Below are positions 28,599 to 37,334 of a DNA stretch of 64,000 bases, piece after piece. The stretch is from Catellatospora tritici. GTDB lineage: Bacteria > Actinomycetota > Actinomycetes > Mycobacteriales > Micromonosporaceae. The position numbers and the translations under genes are program-made. The stretch is from contig NZ_JAHRCY010000021.1 of NCBI RefSeq assembly GCF_019083965.1, positions 1 through 64,000 of the forward strand. Direction: 5' to 3'. Below the pieces are notes generated by a model. That model was not told the DNA's origin. It worked only from the letters and a program-made list of their open reading frames with translations, and did not search any database. Position 1 is the first letter of the stretch. Every line of letters begins with the position of its first letter.

Positions 28599-28992
28599 GG
28601 TTGCGTCCAATCCGGGCGATGCGGGTAGGCATCGGTTCTCCTACATCATCTCCCGTCGCAGGTCACGCCGTCAGCCGAAGCTGTACGCGCTTTCTACCAG
28701 CGATTACACAGATCCGGTTTAGTTTTTGCATTGATCTGTGGACTTCTAGCCGCGCCTGGCTTAACGTTTTGCTACCACAGCCAGAAACACCGATGACAAG
28801 AGCCGGTAACACGGCTCTGTCGCGGAGCCTTTTCGACCGCCCGCGTTGCACAGGCGCGAAAGCGCAGGTCACGCATCCCGCTCCGGTCGAGGCGCCACCC
28901 GGCGGTTCCGGTGTGCACTGTCGCGTCCCGACGGTGTGCGCCGCCGCGCCGGTGGCGCGCCCATGGGAACGGAACATGCAGGGAGGAGTGCA
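28599..28992. other. Upstream region of the GH87-like gene
   Basis: No gene is supported. The stretch is AT-richer at 28690-28800 and holds an 8-bp dyad CACAGATC (28707-28714)/GATCTGTG (28733-28740), a candidate operator. A small stem GGCTC-n7-GAGCC ending in TTTT (28813-28833) could attenuate the rightward transcript. No confident -35/-10 pair could be assigned. Confidence 0.5.
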
Positions 28993-31900
28993 ATGCAAAC
29001 CACGAAAAACCGCAGACTGCGGCTGCTCGTCGGCCTGGTGGCGACCAGCCTCATGGTCTTCGGCGCGCCGGCGCTGACAGCGCAGGCGGCAGGCGGTCCC
29101 AACCTTTCGCTCGGCAAGACGGCGAGCGCCAGCAGCACCAACAACGGCTTCGTCACCGGCAACCTCAACGACGGCAACCAGGGCAGCTACTGGGAGGGCA
29201 CGAACAACACGTTCCCCCAGTGGGCGCAGATCGACCTGGGTGCGGCCACCAGCATCGACCAGGTGGTGCTGAAGCTGCCGGCGAGCTGGGAGCAGCGCAC
29301 CCAGACGCTGTCGGTGCAGGGCTCGACCAACGGCTCGACCTGGTCGACGCTGGTCAACTCGGCCGGGTACACGTTCAGCCCCGGCAGCGCCAACACGGTG
29401 ACGCTCAACTTCACCGCCTCCAGCCAGCGGTACGTGCGGGTCAACATCTCCGCCAACACCACCTGGCCGGCGGCGCAGCTGTCCGAGCTGGAGATCTACG
29501 GCGCCGGCACCGGCGGCGGCTCATCCAACCTGGCCCAGGGCAAGGCGACGGCCGAGAGCGGCCACGCCGACGTCTACGGCTCGGGCAACACCGTCGACGG
29601 CAACCAGGGCACCTACTGGGAGAGCACGAACAACGCCTTCCCGCAGTGGGTGCGGGTGGACCTCGGCTCGACCGTCAGCGTGAACAAGGTGGTGCTGAAG
29701 CTGCCGACCGGCTGGGGCGCGCGTACCCAGACCATCACGGTGCAGGGCTCCACGGACGGGTCGAACTTCACCAACTTGGTCGCCGCCACGGCGTACGCCT
29801 TCGCCCCGTCGGCCAACACGGTGACGATCAACTTCTCGGCGGCGAACACCCGCTACGTGCGGCTGTGGGTCACCGCGAACACGGGCTGGCCCGCCGCGCA
29901 GCTGTCCGAGTTCGAGGTCTACGGCCCGTCGACCGGTGACACCGTGGCTCCGTCCACCCCGGGCAGCCTGGCCTACACCGAGCCCGCCTCGGGTCAGATC
30001 AAGCTGACGTGGAACGCCTCCACCGACAACGTGGGCGTCACCGCGTACGACGTCTACGCCAACGGCGCGCTGCTGACCAGTGTCAGCGGCTCGACGCTGA
30101 CCTACACCGACGGTCGTCCCGACAGCGAGACGGTCAGCTACTACGTGCGGGCCCGCGACGCCGCCGGCAACCAGTCGGGCAACAGCAACACGGTCACCCG
30201 CACCGGCCAGTCCGGTGACACCCAGGCGCCGACCGCGCCGGGCAGCCTCGCCTACACCCTGCCGGCGTCCGGCCAGATCAAGCTGACCTGGACCGCGTCG
30301 ACCGACAACGTGGGCGTGACCGGCTACGACATCTACGCCAACAGCTCGCTGCGGGCCAGTGTCGCCGGAAACGTGCTGACGTACACCGACAGCCAGCCCG
30401 ACACCGCCACGGTCAGCTACTTCGTGCGGGCCAAGGACGCGGCGGGCAACATCTCGCCGATGAGCAACACGGTGACCCGCAACGGCTCCGGCGGTGGCGG
30501 CACCAACCAGGCGCTGGGCAAGCCGGTCACCGACAACGGCCACACCTGGGTGTACGCCCCGGAGTTGGCCGTCGACGGCGACCTGACCACGTACTGGGAG
30601 GGCAGCACGTCGCCCAACCAGCTCACCGTGCAGCTGGGCTCGAACGTGTCGCTCAGCTCGATCGTGGTCAAGCTCAACCCGGACCCGGCGTGGGGCGCGC
30701 GGACCCAGACCATCCAGGTCCTGGGCCGTGACCAGAACTCCAGCTCGTTCGTCAACGTCGTGTCGGCGCAGACGTACAGCTTCAACCCGTCGTCGGGCAA
30801 CACCGTCACGATCCCGGCCTCGGGCAACTACGCCGACGTGCGGCTGCAGTTCACCGGCAACTCCGGTGCCCCCGGCGGCCAGGTGGCCGAGTTCCAGGTC
30901 ATCGGCACCCCGGCGCCGAACCCGGACCTCACCGTCACCGCGGCGACCTGGAGCCCGGCCTCGCCGATCGAGACCGACACCATCACCACCACCGCGACGG
31001 TGAAGAACAACGGCACCGCCACGGCGGGCGCGACCAACGTCAACTTCTACCTCGGCACCACCAAGGTGGGTACGGCGAACGTCGCGTCGCTGGCCGCGGG
31101 CGCGCAGTCCAACGTCTCGGTGAGCATCGGCACGCAGAACGCGGGCACGTACGCGCTGACCGCCAAGGTCGACGAGTCGAACGCGGTCATCGAGCAGAGC
31201 GAGACCAACAACAGCTACACCAACCCCACCAACCTGGTGGTGGCGCCGGTGCAGACCTCGGACCTGGTCGCCGCCGCGGTGGCGTTCAGCCCGAGCAACC
31301 CGTCGGCGGGCAACACCGTCACCTTCTCGGTGTCGATCAAGAACCAGGGCGTCATGGCCTCGGCCTCCGGCGCGCACGGCATCACCCTGGTGCTGAAGGA
31401 CGCCGCGACCGGCGCCACCATCACCACCAAGACCGGGTCGTACACCGGTGTCATCAACGCCGGGGCGACCACGTCCCCGGTGAACCTCGGCACCTGGACC
31501 GCGGTCAACGGCAAGTACAACGTCACCACGACCATCGCGGTCGACGGTAACGAGCTGCCGGTCAAGCAGGGCAACAACACCAGCACGCAGGGCTTCTTCG
31601 TCGGCCGCGGCGCCAACCTGGGCTACGACATGTACGAGGCCGAGGACGGCACCACCGGCGGCGGCGCGGGCGTGGTAGGCCCCAACCGCACCATCGGCGA
31701 CCTCGGCGGTGAGGCGTCCGGCCGCAAGGCCGTCACGCTGAACACCAACGGCTCGTACGTGCAGTGGACCACCAAGGCCGACGCCAACGCGCTGGTCACC
31801 CGGTTCTCCATCCCGGACAACGCGGGTGGCACCGGCACCACGTCGACGCTGAACATCTACGTCAACGGCACCTTCCACAAGGCGATCACGCTGACCTCCA

Positions 31901-33279
31901 AGCACTCGTGGCTGTACGGCGCGGAAGCGGGGCCAAGCAACTCGCCCGGCGCCGGCCCGGCCCGCCACCTGTACGACGAGGCCAACATCCTGCTGGACAG
32001 CACCGTCCCGGCCGGTAGCACGATCAAGCTGCAGAAGGACGCCGCCAACTCCGGCACGTTCGCGATCGACTTCATCAACCTGGAGAAGGTGTCGCCGCGG
32101 GCGAACCCGGACCCGGCTCACCTGAAGGTGCCGGCCGGTTTCAGCCACCAGAACGTGCAGGACGCCCTCGACGCGGTCCGCATGGACACCACCGGCACCT
32201 GGACGGGTGTGTACCTGCCGGCCGGCACGTACACCACCGCCCAGAAGCTCCAGATCTACGGCAAGCCGATCAAGGTGACCGGCGCGGGCATGTGGTACAC
32301 CCGCTTCGAGACCCCGACCACGCAGGAGAACACCGACGCGGGCTTCCGGGTCGAGAGCAGCGCGAACGGCTCCACGTTCGAGCACCTCGCGTTCTTCGGC
32401 AACTACACCATCCGCCAGGACGGTCCGGGCAAGGTCTGGGGCGAGCTGAGCCAGGTCAACAACCTGACCTTCGACAGCGTCTGGGTCGAGCACACGGTCT
32501 GCGGTTTCTGGGGCGTCAAGGTCAGTGGCTGGACGGTCAAGAACAGCCGCATCCGCGACACCTTCGCCGACGGCATCAACCTGACCAACGACTCCACCAA
32601 CAACCTCGTCACCAACGTCGAGGGTCGGGGCAACGGCGACGACGCGTTCGCGCTGTTCTCCGCCACCGACAGCGGTGGCTCGGTCGGTGACCACGGCAAC
32701 GTCTTCGAGAACCTCTCGGCGACGCTGACCTGGCGCGCGGCCGGCCTGGCGGTGTACGGCGGTTACGACAACACGTTCCGCAACCTGTACATCGCGGACA
32801 TGCTGACGTACTCGGGTATCACGATCTCGTCGCTGAACTTCGGCTACCCGTTCGTCGGGTTCGGCAACCCGCCGACGAAGTTCGAGAACATCTCGCTGGT
32901 CCGGGCAGGTGGCCACTTCTGGGGCAACCAGACCTTCGGCGCCATCTGGGTGTTCGCGGCCACCCACACCTTCCAGGGCATTCGACTGACCGATGTGGAC
33001 ATCATCGATCCGACGTACTCGGGCATCATGTTCCAGACCAAGTACCCGGAGCAGCAGCCGGTGACCGACACCATCTTCACCAACGTCCGCATCAGCGGCG
33101 CCCAGAAGAGCGGTGACGCGTACGACGCGAAGTCCGGTATCGGCATCTGGGTCAACGAGATGCCGGAAGCGGGTCAGGGGCCGGCCATCGGCTCGGCGAC
33201 GTTCAACAACCTGACCTTCAGCAACAACTTCCAGAACATCAAGAACACCACCACCACGTTCACGCTCACCATCAACTAG
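28993..33279 (+). CDS. Secreted multidomain GH87-type alpha-1,3-glucanase (mycodextranase/mutanase) candidate
   Basis: 1428 residues from ATG 28993, with GGGAGGAG four bases upstream. The signal peptide ends near residue 32 (LTAQAAG). In order: two discoidin-like domains (about 35-170 and 178-315), two FN3 domains (about 320-400 and 405-495), a third discoidin domain (about 500-635), two CARDB-type Ig-like modules (about 640-870), a CBM6/35-like module starting YDMYEAEDG (about 875-1035), and a C-terminal parallel beta-helix beginning VPAGFSHQNVQDALDAV. The helix carries DTFADGINL and GNGDDAFAL, matching the three catalytic Asp of GH87. GH87 enzymes cut alpha-1,3-glucan of fungal walls and dental mutan. 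A fungal-wall degrading role is a good inference. A perfect 17-bp hairpin follows. Confidence 0.9.
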   Translation: MQTTKNRRLRLLVGLVATSLMVFGAPALTAQAAGGPNLSLGKTASASSTNNGFVTGNLNDGNQGSYWEGTNNTFPQWAQIDLGAATSIDQVVLKLPASWEQRTQTLSVQGSTNGSTWSTLVNSAGYTFSPGSANTVTLNFTASSQRYVRVNISANTTWPAAQLSELEIYGAGTGGGSSNLAQGKATAESGHADVYGSGNTVDGNQGTYWESTNNAFPQWVRVDLGSTVSVNKVVLKLPTGWGARTQTITVQGSTDGSNFTNLVAATAYAFAPSANTVTINFSAANTRYVRLWVTANTGWPAAQLSEFEVYGPSTGDTVAPSTPGSLAYTEPASGQIKLTWNASTDNVGVTAYDVYANGALLTSVSGSTLTYTDGRPDSETVSYYVRARDAAGNQSGNSNTVTRTGQSGDTQAPTAPGSLAYTLPASGQIKLTWTASTDNVGVTGYDIYANSSLRASVAGNVLTYTDSQPDTATVSYFVRAKDAAGNISPMSNTVTRNGSGGGGTNQALGKPVTDNGHTWVYAPELAVDGDLTTYWEGSTSPNQLTVQLGSNVSLSSIVVKLNPDPAWGARTQTIQVLGRDQNSSSFVNVVSAQTYSFNPSSGNTVTIPASGNYADVRLQFTGNSGAPGGQVAEFQVIGTPAPNPDLTVTAATWSPASPIETDTITTTATVKNNGTATAGATNVNFYLGTTKVGTANVASLAAGAQSNVSVSIGTQNAGTYALTAKVDESNAVIEQSETNNSYTNPTNLVVAPVQTSDLVAAAVAFSPSNPSAGNTVTFSVSIKNQGVMASASGAHGITLVLKDAATGATITTKTGSYTGVINAGATTSPVNLGTWTAVNGKYNVTTTIAVDGNELPVKQGNNTSTQGFFVGRGANLGYDMYEAEDGTTGGGAGVVGPNRTIGDLGGEASGRKAVTLNTNGSYVQWTTKADANALVTRFSIPDNAGGTGTTSTLNIYVNGTFHKAITLTSKHSWLYGAEAGPSNSPGAGPARHLYDEANILLDSTVPAGSTIKLQKDAANSGTFAIDFINLEKVSPRANPDPAHLKVPAGFSHQNVQDALDAVRMDTTGTWTGVYLPAGTYTTAQKLQIYGKPIKVTGAGMWYTRFETPTTQENTDAGFRVESSANGSTFEHLAFFGNYTIRQDGPGKVWGELSQVNNLTFDSVWVEHTVCGFWGVKVSGWTVKNSRIRDTFADGINLTNDSTNNLVTNVEGRGNGDDAFALFSATDSGGSVGDHGNVFENLSATLTWRAAGLAVYGGYDNTFRNLYIADMLTYSGITISSLNFGYPFVGFGNPPTKFENISLVRAGGHFWGNQTFGAIWVFAATHTFQGIRLTDVDIIDPTYSGIMFQTKYPEQQPVTDTIFTNVRISGAQKSGDAYDAKSGIGIWVNEMPEAGQGPAIGSATFNNLTFSNNFQNIKNTTTTFTLTIN

Positions 33280-33293
33280 TCCCACCGCACCAC

Positions 33294-33330
33294 CGACGCC
33301 CCCGGCAGGCACCGCCTGCCGGGGGCGTCG
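33294..33330 (+). terminator. Perfect 17-bp hairpin terminator
   Basis: CGACGCCCCCGGCAGGC (33294-33310) pairs exactly with GCCTGCCGGGGGCGTCG (33314-33330) around ACC, 14 bases after the GH87-like stop. Confidence 0.85.
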
Positions 33331-33347
33331 CGATGGCGGGCACTTCT

Positions 33348-33376
33348 TTGAGTTCCCGGCGACGACCGACTAACGT
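33348..33376 (+). promoter_or_regulatory. Promoter of the small ORF-Roco unit
   Basis: TTGAGT (33348-33353), exactly 17 bases, then TAACGT (33371-33376), 33 bases before the GTG of the 52-residue ORF. Confidence 0.6.
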
Positions 33377-33409
33377 CCAATCTCGACCGCTCGAGGAAGT
33401 CGAGGACCC

Positions 33410-33568
33410 GTGCCCGAAGCAGAGGAAGCGGCCGTCAAGCACCTGTCCGAGCCGCACCGCCGACTCCCGCTGGGCTTCGTGCGCACCGACATGCTCGGCA
33501 GCGGGCCGTGGATGCCGTCCAGCGCGGGTGAAATCGTCGGTCCCGGTGCGGAGGTCTCCGGTCGATGA
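33410..33568 (+). CDS. 52-residue small ORF overlapping the Roco gene
   Basis: A frame from GTG 33410, preceded by GAGG at about five bases, encoding a 52-residue peptide that starts MPEAEEAAVKHLSEP, has a central LPLGFVRTDMLG, and ends EVSGR. Its TGA overlaps the ATG of the Roco gene (ATGA at 33565-33568), the usual sign of translational coupling. A good promoter lies just upstream, so this ORF would be the first cistron. It has no membrane segment and no recognised family. The acidic N-terminus followed by a Gly/Pro-rich tail could be a binding peptide or simply a leader that delivers ribosomes to the Roco start, which itself lacks a well-spaced Shine-Dalgarno. Confidence 0.55.
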   Translation: MPEAEEAAVKHLSEPHRRLPLGFVRTDMLGSGPWMPSSAGEIVGPGAEVSGR

Positions 33569-36534
33569 GGGCGCGGAGCGAGGACTACTACGCTGCCGAG
33601 GACAGGATCATGCATGTCCGGCATCACGGTGGCACCGAGCTGGATCTGGGCGACCTCGGCCTGACCCGGCTGCCCGCCAGTCTCTTCGAGCTCAAGGCTC
33701 TCACAAAGCTGATCATCAGCGGAAACCAGTTGACGGAACTGCCCGACAGGCTGGGCGAACTCACCGCCCTCACCACGCTGTACCTGTACGACAACCAGCT
33801 GACGCAGCTGCCCGACAGTCTCGGCAAGCTCGCGTCGCTCACCGAGTTGTACCTCTACCGCAACCGGCTGACCACGCTGCCTGACTGTCTTGGGGAACTG
33901 GTCCGTCTCACTACGCTTCACCTGGGCGCCAACCGGCTGACCCGGCTGTCCGACAGCCTCGGCAGTCTGACAGCGCTCACTTCGCTGAACCTCAACGGCA
34001 ACGAACTGGTCGCCGTACCCGACAGCCTGGGCAGCCTCAAGGCGCTCCGTACGCTCAACCTCGACGGCAACAGACTGGTCGAGCTACCCGACAGCCTGGG
34101 CGGTCTGTCCGCACTCACCAAGCTCCACCTTGGCCGCAACCGGCTGGTGCGGCTCCCGGACAGCCTCGGCAACCTCGCCGCCCTCAAGGTCCTGAACCTC
34201 AACGGCAATCAGCTGACGCAGCTTCCCTACACGCTGGGCACCCTTACCGCGCTCACGTCGCTGAATCTCGAAGACAACCGGTTGGAGCAGTTGCCGGACA
34301 GCGTCGGCAATCTCGTCGGCCTCAACTCGTTGAACCTCGGTGGCAACCCGCTGACGAGTCCACCGGCCGAGGTCGTGTCCCAGGGCGTGGAATCCGTGCT
34401 CGCCTACCTGCGGGCCAGCCACGCGTCCGTAGCGCAGTGGGCGTCGAAGCTGCTGATCGTGGGGGAGGGCAGGGTCGGCAAGACCTCGCTGGTCAAAGCG
34501 CTGTTCGGCGACGAGCACAACCCCGGCGAGCCCACCACCCACGGACTGCTGCTCAGTCGGTTGCCACTGACCCATCCCAGCGAGTCCGACGCCGAGATGC
34601 ACCTGTCGGTATGGGACTTCGGCGGCCAGGACATCTATCACGCCACACACCAGTTCTTTCTCACCGGCCGCTCGCTGTTCCTGCTCGTGTGGAACGCCAG
34701 TGAGGGAACCGATCGCGGCCGACTGCACTACTGGCTGGACATCATCACCGCCCGAGCGCCACACGCCCCGGTCCTGATCGTCGCCACCCACACCGCCGAC
34801 CGACCCGCCGACATCGACCTCACCGGGCTGCGCGGGCAGTACGCGGCGATCATCGGACACCTCAGCGTGGACTGCGCGGCCCGTACCGGCATCGACGATC
34901 TGCGTACCGCGATCACCGCCGCCGCCGCGCGCCTGCCGCTGATGGGCGCGGCATGGCCGCAGCGCTGGGTCGACGCGACCGCGGAGCTGACAGCTGACAG
35001 CATGCCCCCGCATCTGCCGACCGCGGCGGTGTGGCAGGCGATGAGGCAGGTAGGCGTCGTCGCGGGCAGCGAGCAGAAGACCCTGGCGGTGGCGCTGCAC
35101 CATCGCGGCGAGATCCTTTACTTCCCCGACGACGAGGAGCTCGCCGACACGGTGGTCCTCGACCCCCAGTGGCTCAACGTCCGTATCGCGCGCATCCTCG
35201 ACAACCCTGGGGTGGCCGCCCGAAACGGACTGCTCACCACCGCGGACATGGTCAGTGCGTGGCCGAACCTGCCACACGCCGAACGCGAGCACCTACTCAA
35301 CCTGATGGACCGCTTCGACGTGTCCTACCGGATACGCGACAGCCGCGACGGCGCCAAAGGGATCGTGGTCAGCTGGCTGCCTCAGGCTCCGCCCGACATC
35401 AGCCACGTCTGGCCGTCCGACGGCAACGAGATCCGGCTCGCCTACCAGCTGCCCGTCCTGCCGCCGGGCATACCGGGCTGGTTCCTGGCCCGCTCGCACC
35501 GGTTCGCCACCGAGCACCGCTGGCGGACCGGTGCGGTGCTGCGCCACCCCGACGGTGAGCATGTCGGCCTGCTGCGCACCGACTCCCTGCGTCGGCGCAT
35601 CGAACTGACGGTGCGTGGACCGATGCCCGCACCGTTCTTCGCGGTCCTCGACGACGGCCTCAATCTCACGATCGACCGCTACCCAGGTCTGAAGGTCACC
35701 CGGTGGGTGCCCTGCCGCGGTCATGGGCCATGCGAGAAGGAATTCAGCTACGCCAAGGTCGTAGATCGTGTCAGACGTGGGCACTGGGACATCTACTGCG
35801 ACGAACTTGAGGACATGGTCGACATCGGCGGCTTGCTCACCGGTATCGCCCCGCCCGTGCGGGACCTCGCCACCGCCGACGACCTGCGGGAACTGGCCGC
35901 GACCATCGACCGGATGCGCGTCGACATGGCACAGCAGAGCGCGGTCGCCCAGCACAATCACCTGCGCGTCGGCACGCTGATTCAGCAGACGCAGAGCGCC
36001 CACTGTCCCAGCGTCTTCACCATCACCCCCGCCGCCAGGCAGAAGGCTGGAAGCGCGGTCCACCTGGTGCGGCTCTACTGCGAGGAACCCGGCACGTGGC
36101 ACCCCCTGCCCGGCGACGCCGGGTGCTACGAGATCACCGAACTGTCCCGCTGGTTGCGTATCGCCGGTCCGTACCTGGTCAAGACGCTGCGCTTTCTGCG
36201 CGCCACCCTGCCGTACGTCGGGCCGATTCTCGGCATGACCGCCGAGGAACTGCAGGAACAGCTCGCCGACGAACTCGATCTTTTCAAGCTCGTCCTCGAC
36301 AACGTGCCCGCGAGCCGGCTGGACGACACCTTCCCGGCCCCGTACCGGCCCGACGGCGCACCTGCCCGCTACGCCGAGACCGACGCCGACTACCGGGTAC
36401 TGCGTGCCATGATGCTCAAGCTCGACCCGGACCAGGGGTGGGGTGGCCTCTCGCACCTGCTCACACCGGAGGGGCTGAGTCTCTACCTGTGCTCGGAGCA
36501 CCTCAGCACCTACCGGCGCCTGCCCGAACGCTGA
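33565..36534 (+). CDS. Roco protein: leucine-rich repeats, Roc GTPase and COR
   Basis: 989 residues. Eleven leucine-rich repeats of exactly 23 residues (pattern ALTsLnLxxNxLtxLPDSLGxL) fill about residues 23-275. The Roc GTPase follows (about 290-460): G1 GEGRVGKTSL, G3 WDFGGQDIYH, G4 THTAD and a G5-like CAARTGI. Then a COR-like dimerisation domain (about 460-680) and a C-terminal ~300 residues with VPCRGHGPCEKEF and a helical end. Roco proteins (the LRRK2 family) are dimer-regulated GTPases; bacterial ones are mostly uncharacterised. No kinase domain is present. The C-terminal region may bind or act on an unknown target. Coupled to the 52-residue ORF upstream. Confidence 0.92.
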   Translation: MRARSEDYYAAEDRIMHVRHHGGTELDLGDLGLTRLPASLFELKALTKLIISGNQLTELPDRLGELTALTTLYLYDNQLTQLPDSLGKLASLTELYLYRNRLTTLPDCLGELVRLTTLHLGANRLTRLSDSLGSLTALTSLNLNGNELVAVPDSLGSLKALRTLNLDGNRLVELPDSLGGLSALTKLHLGRNRLVRLPDSLGNLAALKVLNLNGNQLTQLPYTLGTLTALTSLNLEDNRLEQLPDSVGNLVGLNSLNLGGNPLTSPPAEVVSQGVESVLAYLRASHASVAQWASKLLIVGEGRVGKTSLVKALFGDEHNPGEPTTHGLLLSRLPLTHPSESDAEMHLSVWDFGGQDIYHATHQFFLTGRSLFLLVWNASEGTDRGRLHYWLDIITARAPHAPVLIVATHTADRPADIDLTGLRGQYAAIIGHLSVDCAARTGIDDLRTAITAAAARLPLMGAAWPQRWVDATAELTADSMPPHLPTAAVWQAMRQVGVVAGSEQKTLAVALHHRGEILYFPDDEELADTVVLDPQWLNVRIARILDNPGVAARNGLLTTADMVSAWPNLPHAEREHLLNLMDRFDVSYRIRDSRDGAKGIVVSWLPQAPPDISHVWPSDGNEIRLAYQLPVLPPGIPGWFLARSHRFATEHRWRTGAVLRHPDGEHVGLLRTDSLRRRIELTVRGPMPAPFFAVLDDGLNLTIDRYPGLKVTRWVPCRGHGPCEKEFSYAKVVDRVRRGHWDIYCDELEDMVDIGGLLTGIAPPVRDLATADDLRELAATIDRMRVDMAQQSAVAQHNHLRVGTLIQQTQSAHCPSVFTITPAARQKAGSAVHLVRLYCEEPGTWHPLPGDAGCYEITELSRWLRIAGPYLVKTLRFLRATLPYVGPILGMTAEELQEQLADELDLFKLVLDNVPASRLDDTFPAPYRPDGAPARYAETDADYRVLRAMMLKLDPDQGWGGLSHLLTPEGLSLYLCSEHLSTYRRLPER

Positions 36535-36603
36535 CCCGGCACAACCTGGACCAAGCAGGCGGCTGCGGAGCCCCGCCCGCGCCCCCGCGAGGCGAGGGCG
36601 CGG

Positions 36604-36861
36604 TCAGGGGGTGGTGAGGGCGGTGACCACAGCCGCGAGGGCGGCGGGGGCGTCGTCGCCGGTGGCGCGGACGGTGACCGTCTGCCCGGCGGTGGCGCCG
36701 AGTCCGAGCAGGCCGAGGATGCCGCGGGCGGAGGCCGTACGCCCGTTGAAAACGATCTCCACGTCGCTGCCGAAACGGGCCGCCACCGTGACCACCTGAC
36801 CGGCCGGTCGGGCGTGCAGGTGGGCGGGCAGCACCACCTCGGCCTCACAGCTTTCGGGCAT
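36604..36861 (-). CDS. HPr phosphocarrier of the dihydroxyacetone PTS
   Basis: An 85-residue HPr. The active-site loop is LHARPAGQ, with the phosphorylatable His near residue 16, and the helix after it (VVTVAARFGSDV) and the GILGLLGLGATAGQTVTVRATG segment are standard. The Ser46 region (ARGILGL) lacks the regulatory Ser of low-GC HPr. It overlaps the 3' end of dhaM by 17 bases and is the second gene of a leftward pair. In this locus it should pass phosphate from the EI-like protein at 38980 to DhaM. A global sugar PTS role cannot be excluded. Confidence 0.92.
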   Translation of the reverse strand: MPESCEAEVVLPAHLHARPAGQVVTVAARFGSDVEIVFNGRTASARGILGLLGLGATAGQTVTVRATGDDAPAALAAVVTALTTP

Positions 36862-37237
36862 GCCAGGCCTCCCGCGCCGCCGCGACCACGGTGTCCAGGT
36901 CGGCGCCGGTCCCGGCGATGACCGCGGCGGCCAGCGCGCCCTCCACGAAGGGCACGTCTAGCAGCACCACCTTGTCGCGCGGCTCGTCGTCCAGGACCGC
37001 CTTGGCGGTCAGCACCGAGCTGCCCAGGTCGGGGATGACCACCACGCCGAGCGCGTCGTCGGCGTCGTCGATGGCGGTGCGGACGAGGTCGTAGCCGGTG
37101 CCCAGACCGCCGTCCTCGGTGCCCGCGGCGGTGTTGATGCCGACGTGCTCCCCGGCGACCTGGCGCAGCAGTTCCCGTACGCCCGCCACCAGCAGTGCGC
37201 TGTGCGAGACGAGCACGATGCTCACAGTGCTGGTCAT
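36845..37237 (-). CDS. dhaM: Dihydroxyacetone kinase phosphotransfer subunit DhaM (EIIA domain)
   Basis: 130 residues from ATG 37237, a single mannose-type EIIA domain: VSIVLVSHSALLVAGVRELL with the phosphorylated His near residue 11, GLGTGYDLVRTAI, and VVVIPDLGSSVLTAKAVLD. DhaM accepts phosphate from HPr and hands it to ADP bound on DhaL. In E. coli DhaM carries fused HPr and EI-like domains; here all three are separate genes. It is divergent from dhaK across a 97-bp promoter region and is read together with the HPr gene. Confidence 0.93.
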   Translation of the reverse strand: MTSTVSIVLVSHSALLVAGVRELLRQVAGEHVGINTAAGTEDGGLGTGYDLVRTAIDDADDALGVVVIPDLGSSVLTAKAVLDDEPRDKVVLLDVPFVEGALAAAVIAGTGADLDTVVAAAREAWHARKL

Positions 37238-37282
37238 GATGCGCATGCTACGCCGCGCGGACCGGCCGGAACCGGGGCAAGA

Positions 37283-37311
37283 TTGACATGGTGCCCCGTG
37301 GTGCGTACGGG
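37283..37311 (+). promoter_or_regulatory. Promoter for dhaK-dhaL-EI
   Basis: TTGACA (37283-37288), 17 bases, then TACGGG (37306-37311), with AAGGGAG (37321-37327) and GTG 37335 downstream. The -35 is consensus; the -10 is moderate. Confidence 0.55.
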
Positions 37312-37334
37312 CCGACCGGGAAGGGAGTTCCGTC

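Noticed and set aside
29521..33312. A 1263-codon open frame on the minus strand opposite the GH87-like gene
   Set aside because: Shadow of high-GC codon bias: Val/Gly/Arg/Asp-rich, no domains, and the plus strand encodes a clear secreted enzyme.
33630..34390. 69-base periodicity suggesting a DNA tandem repeat
   Set aside because: It is explained by the 23-residue leucine-rich repeats; codons vary between units.
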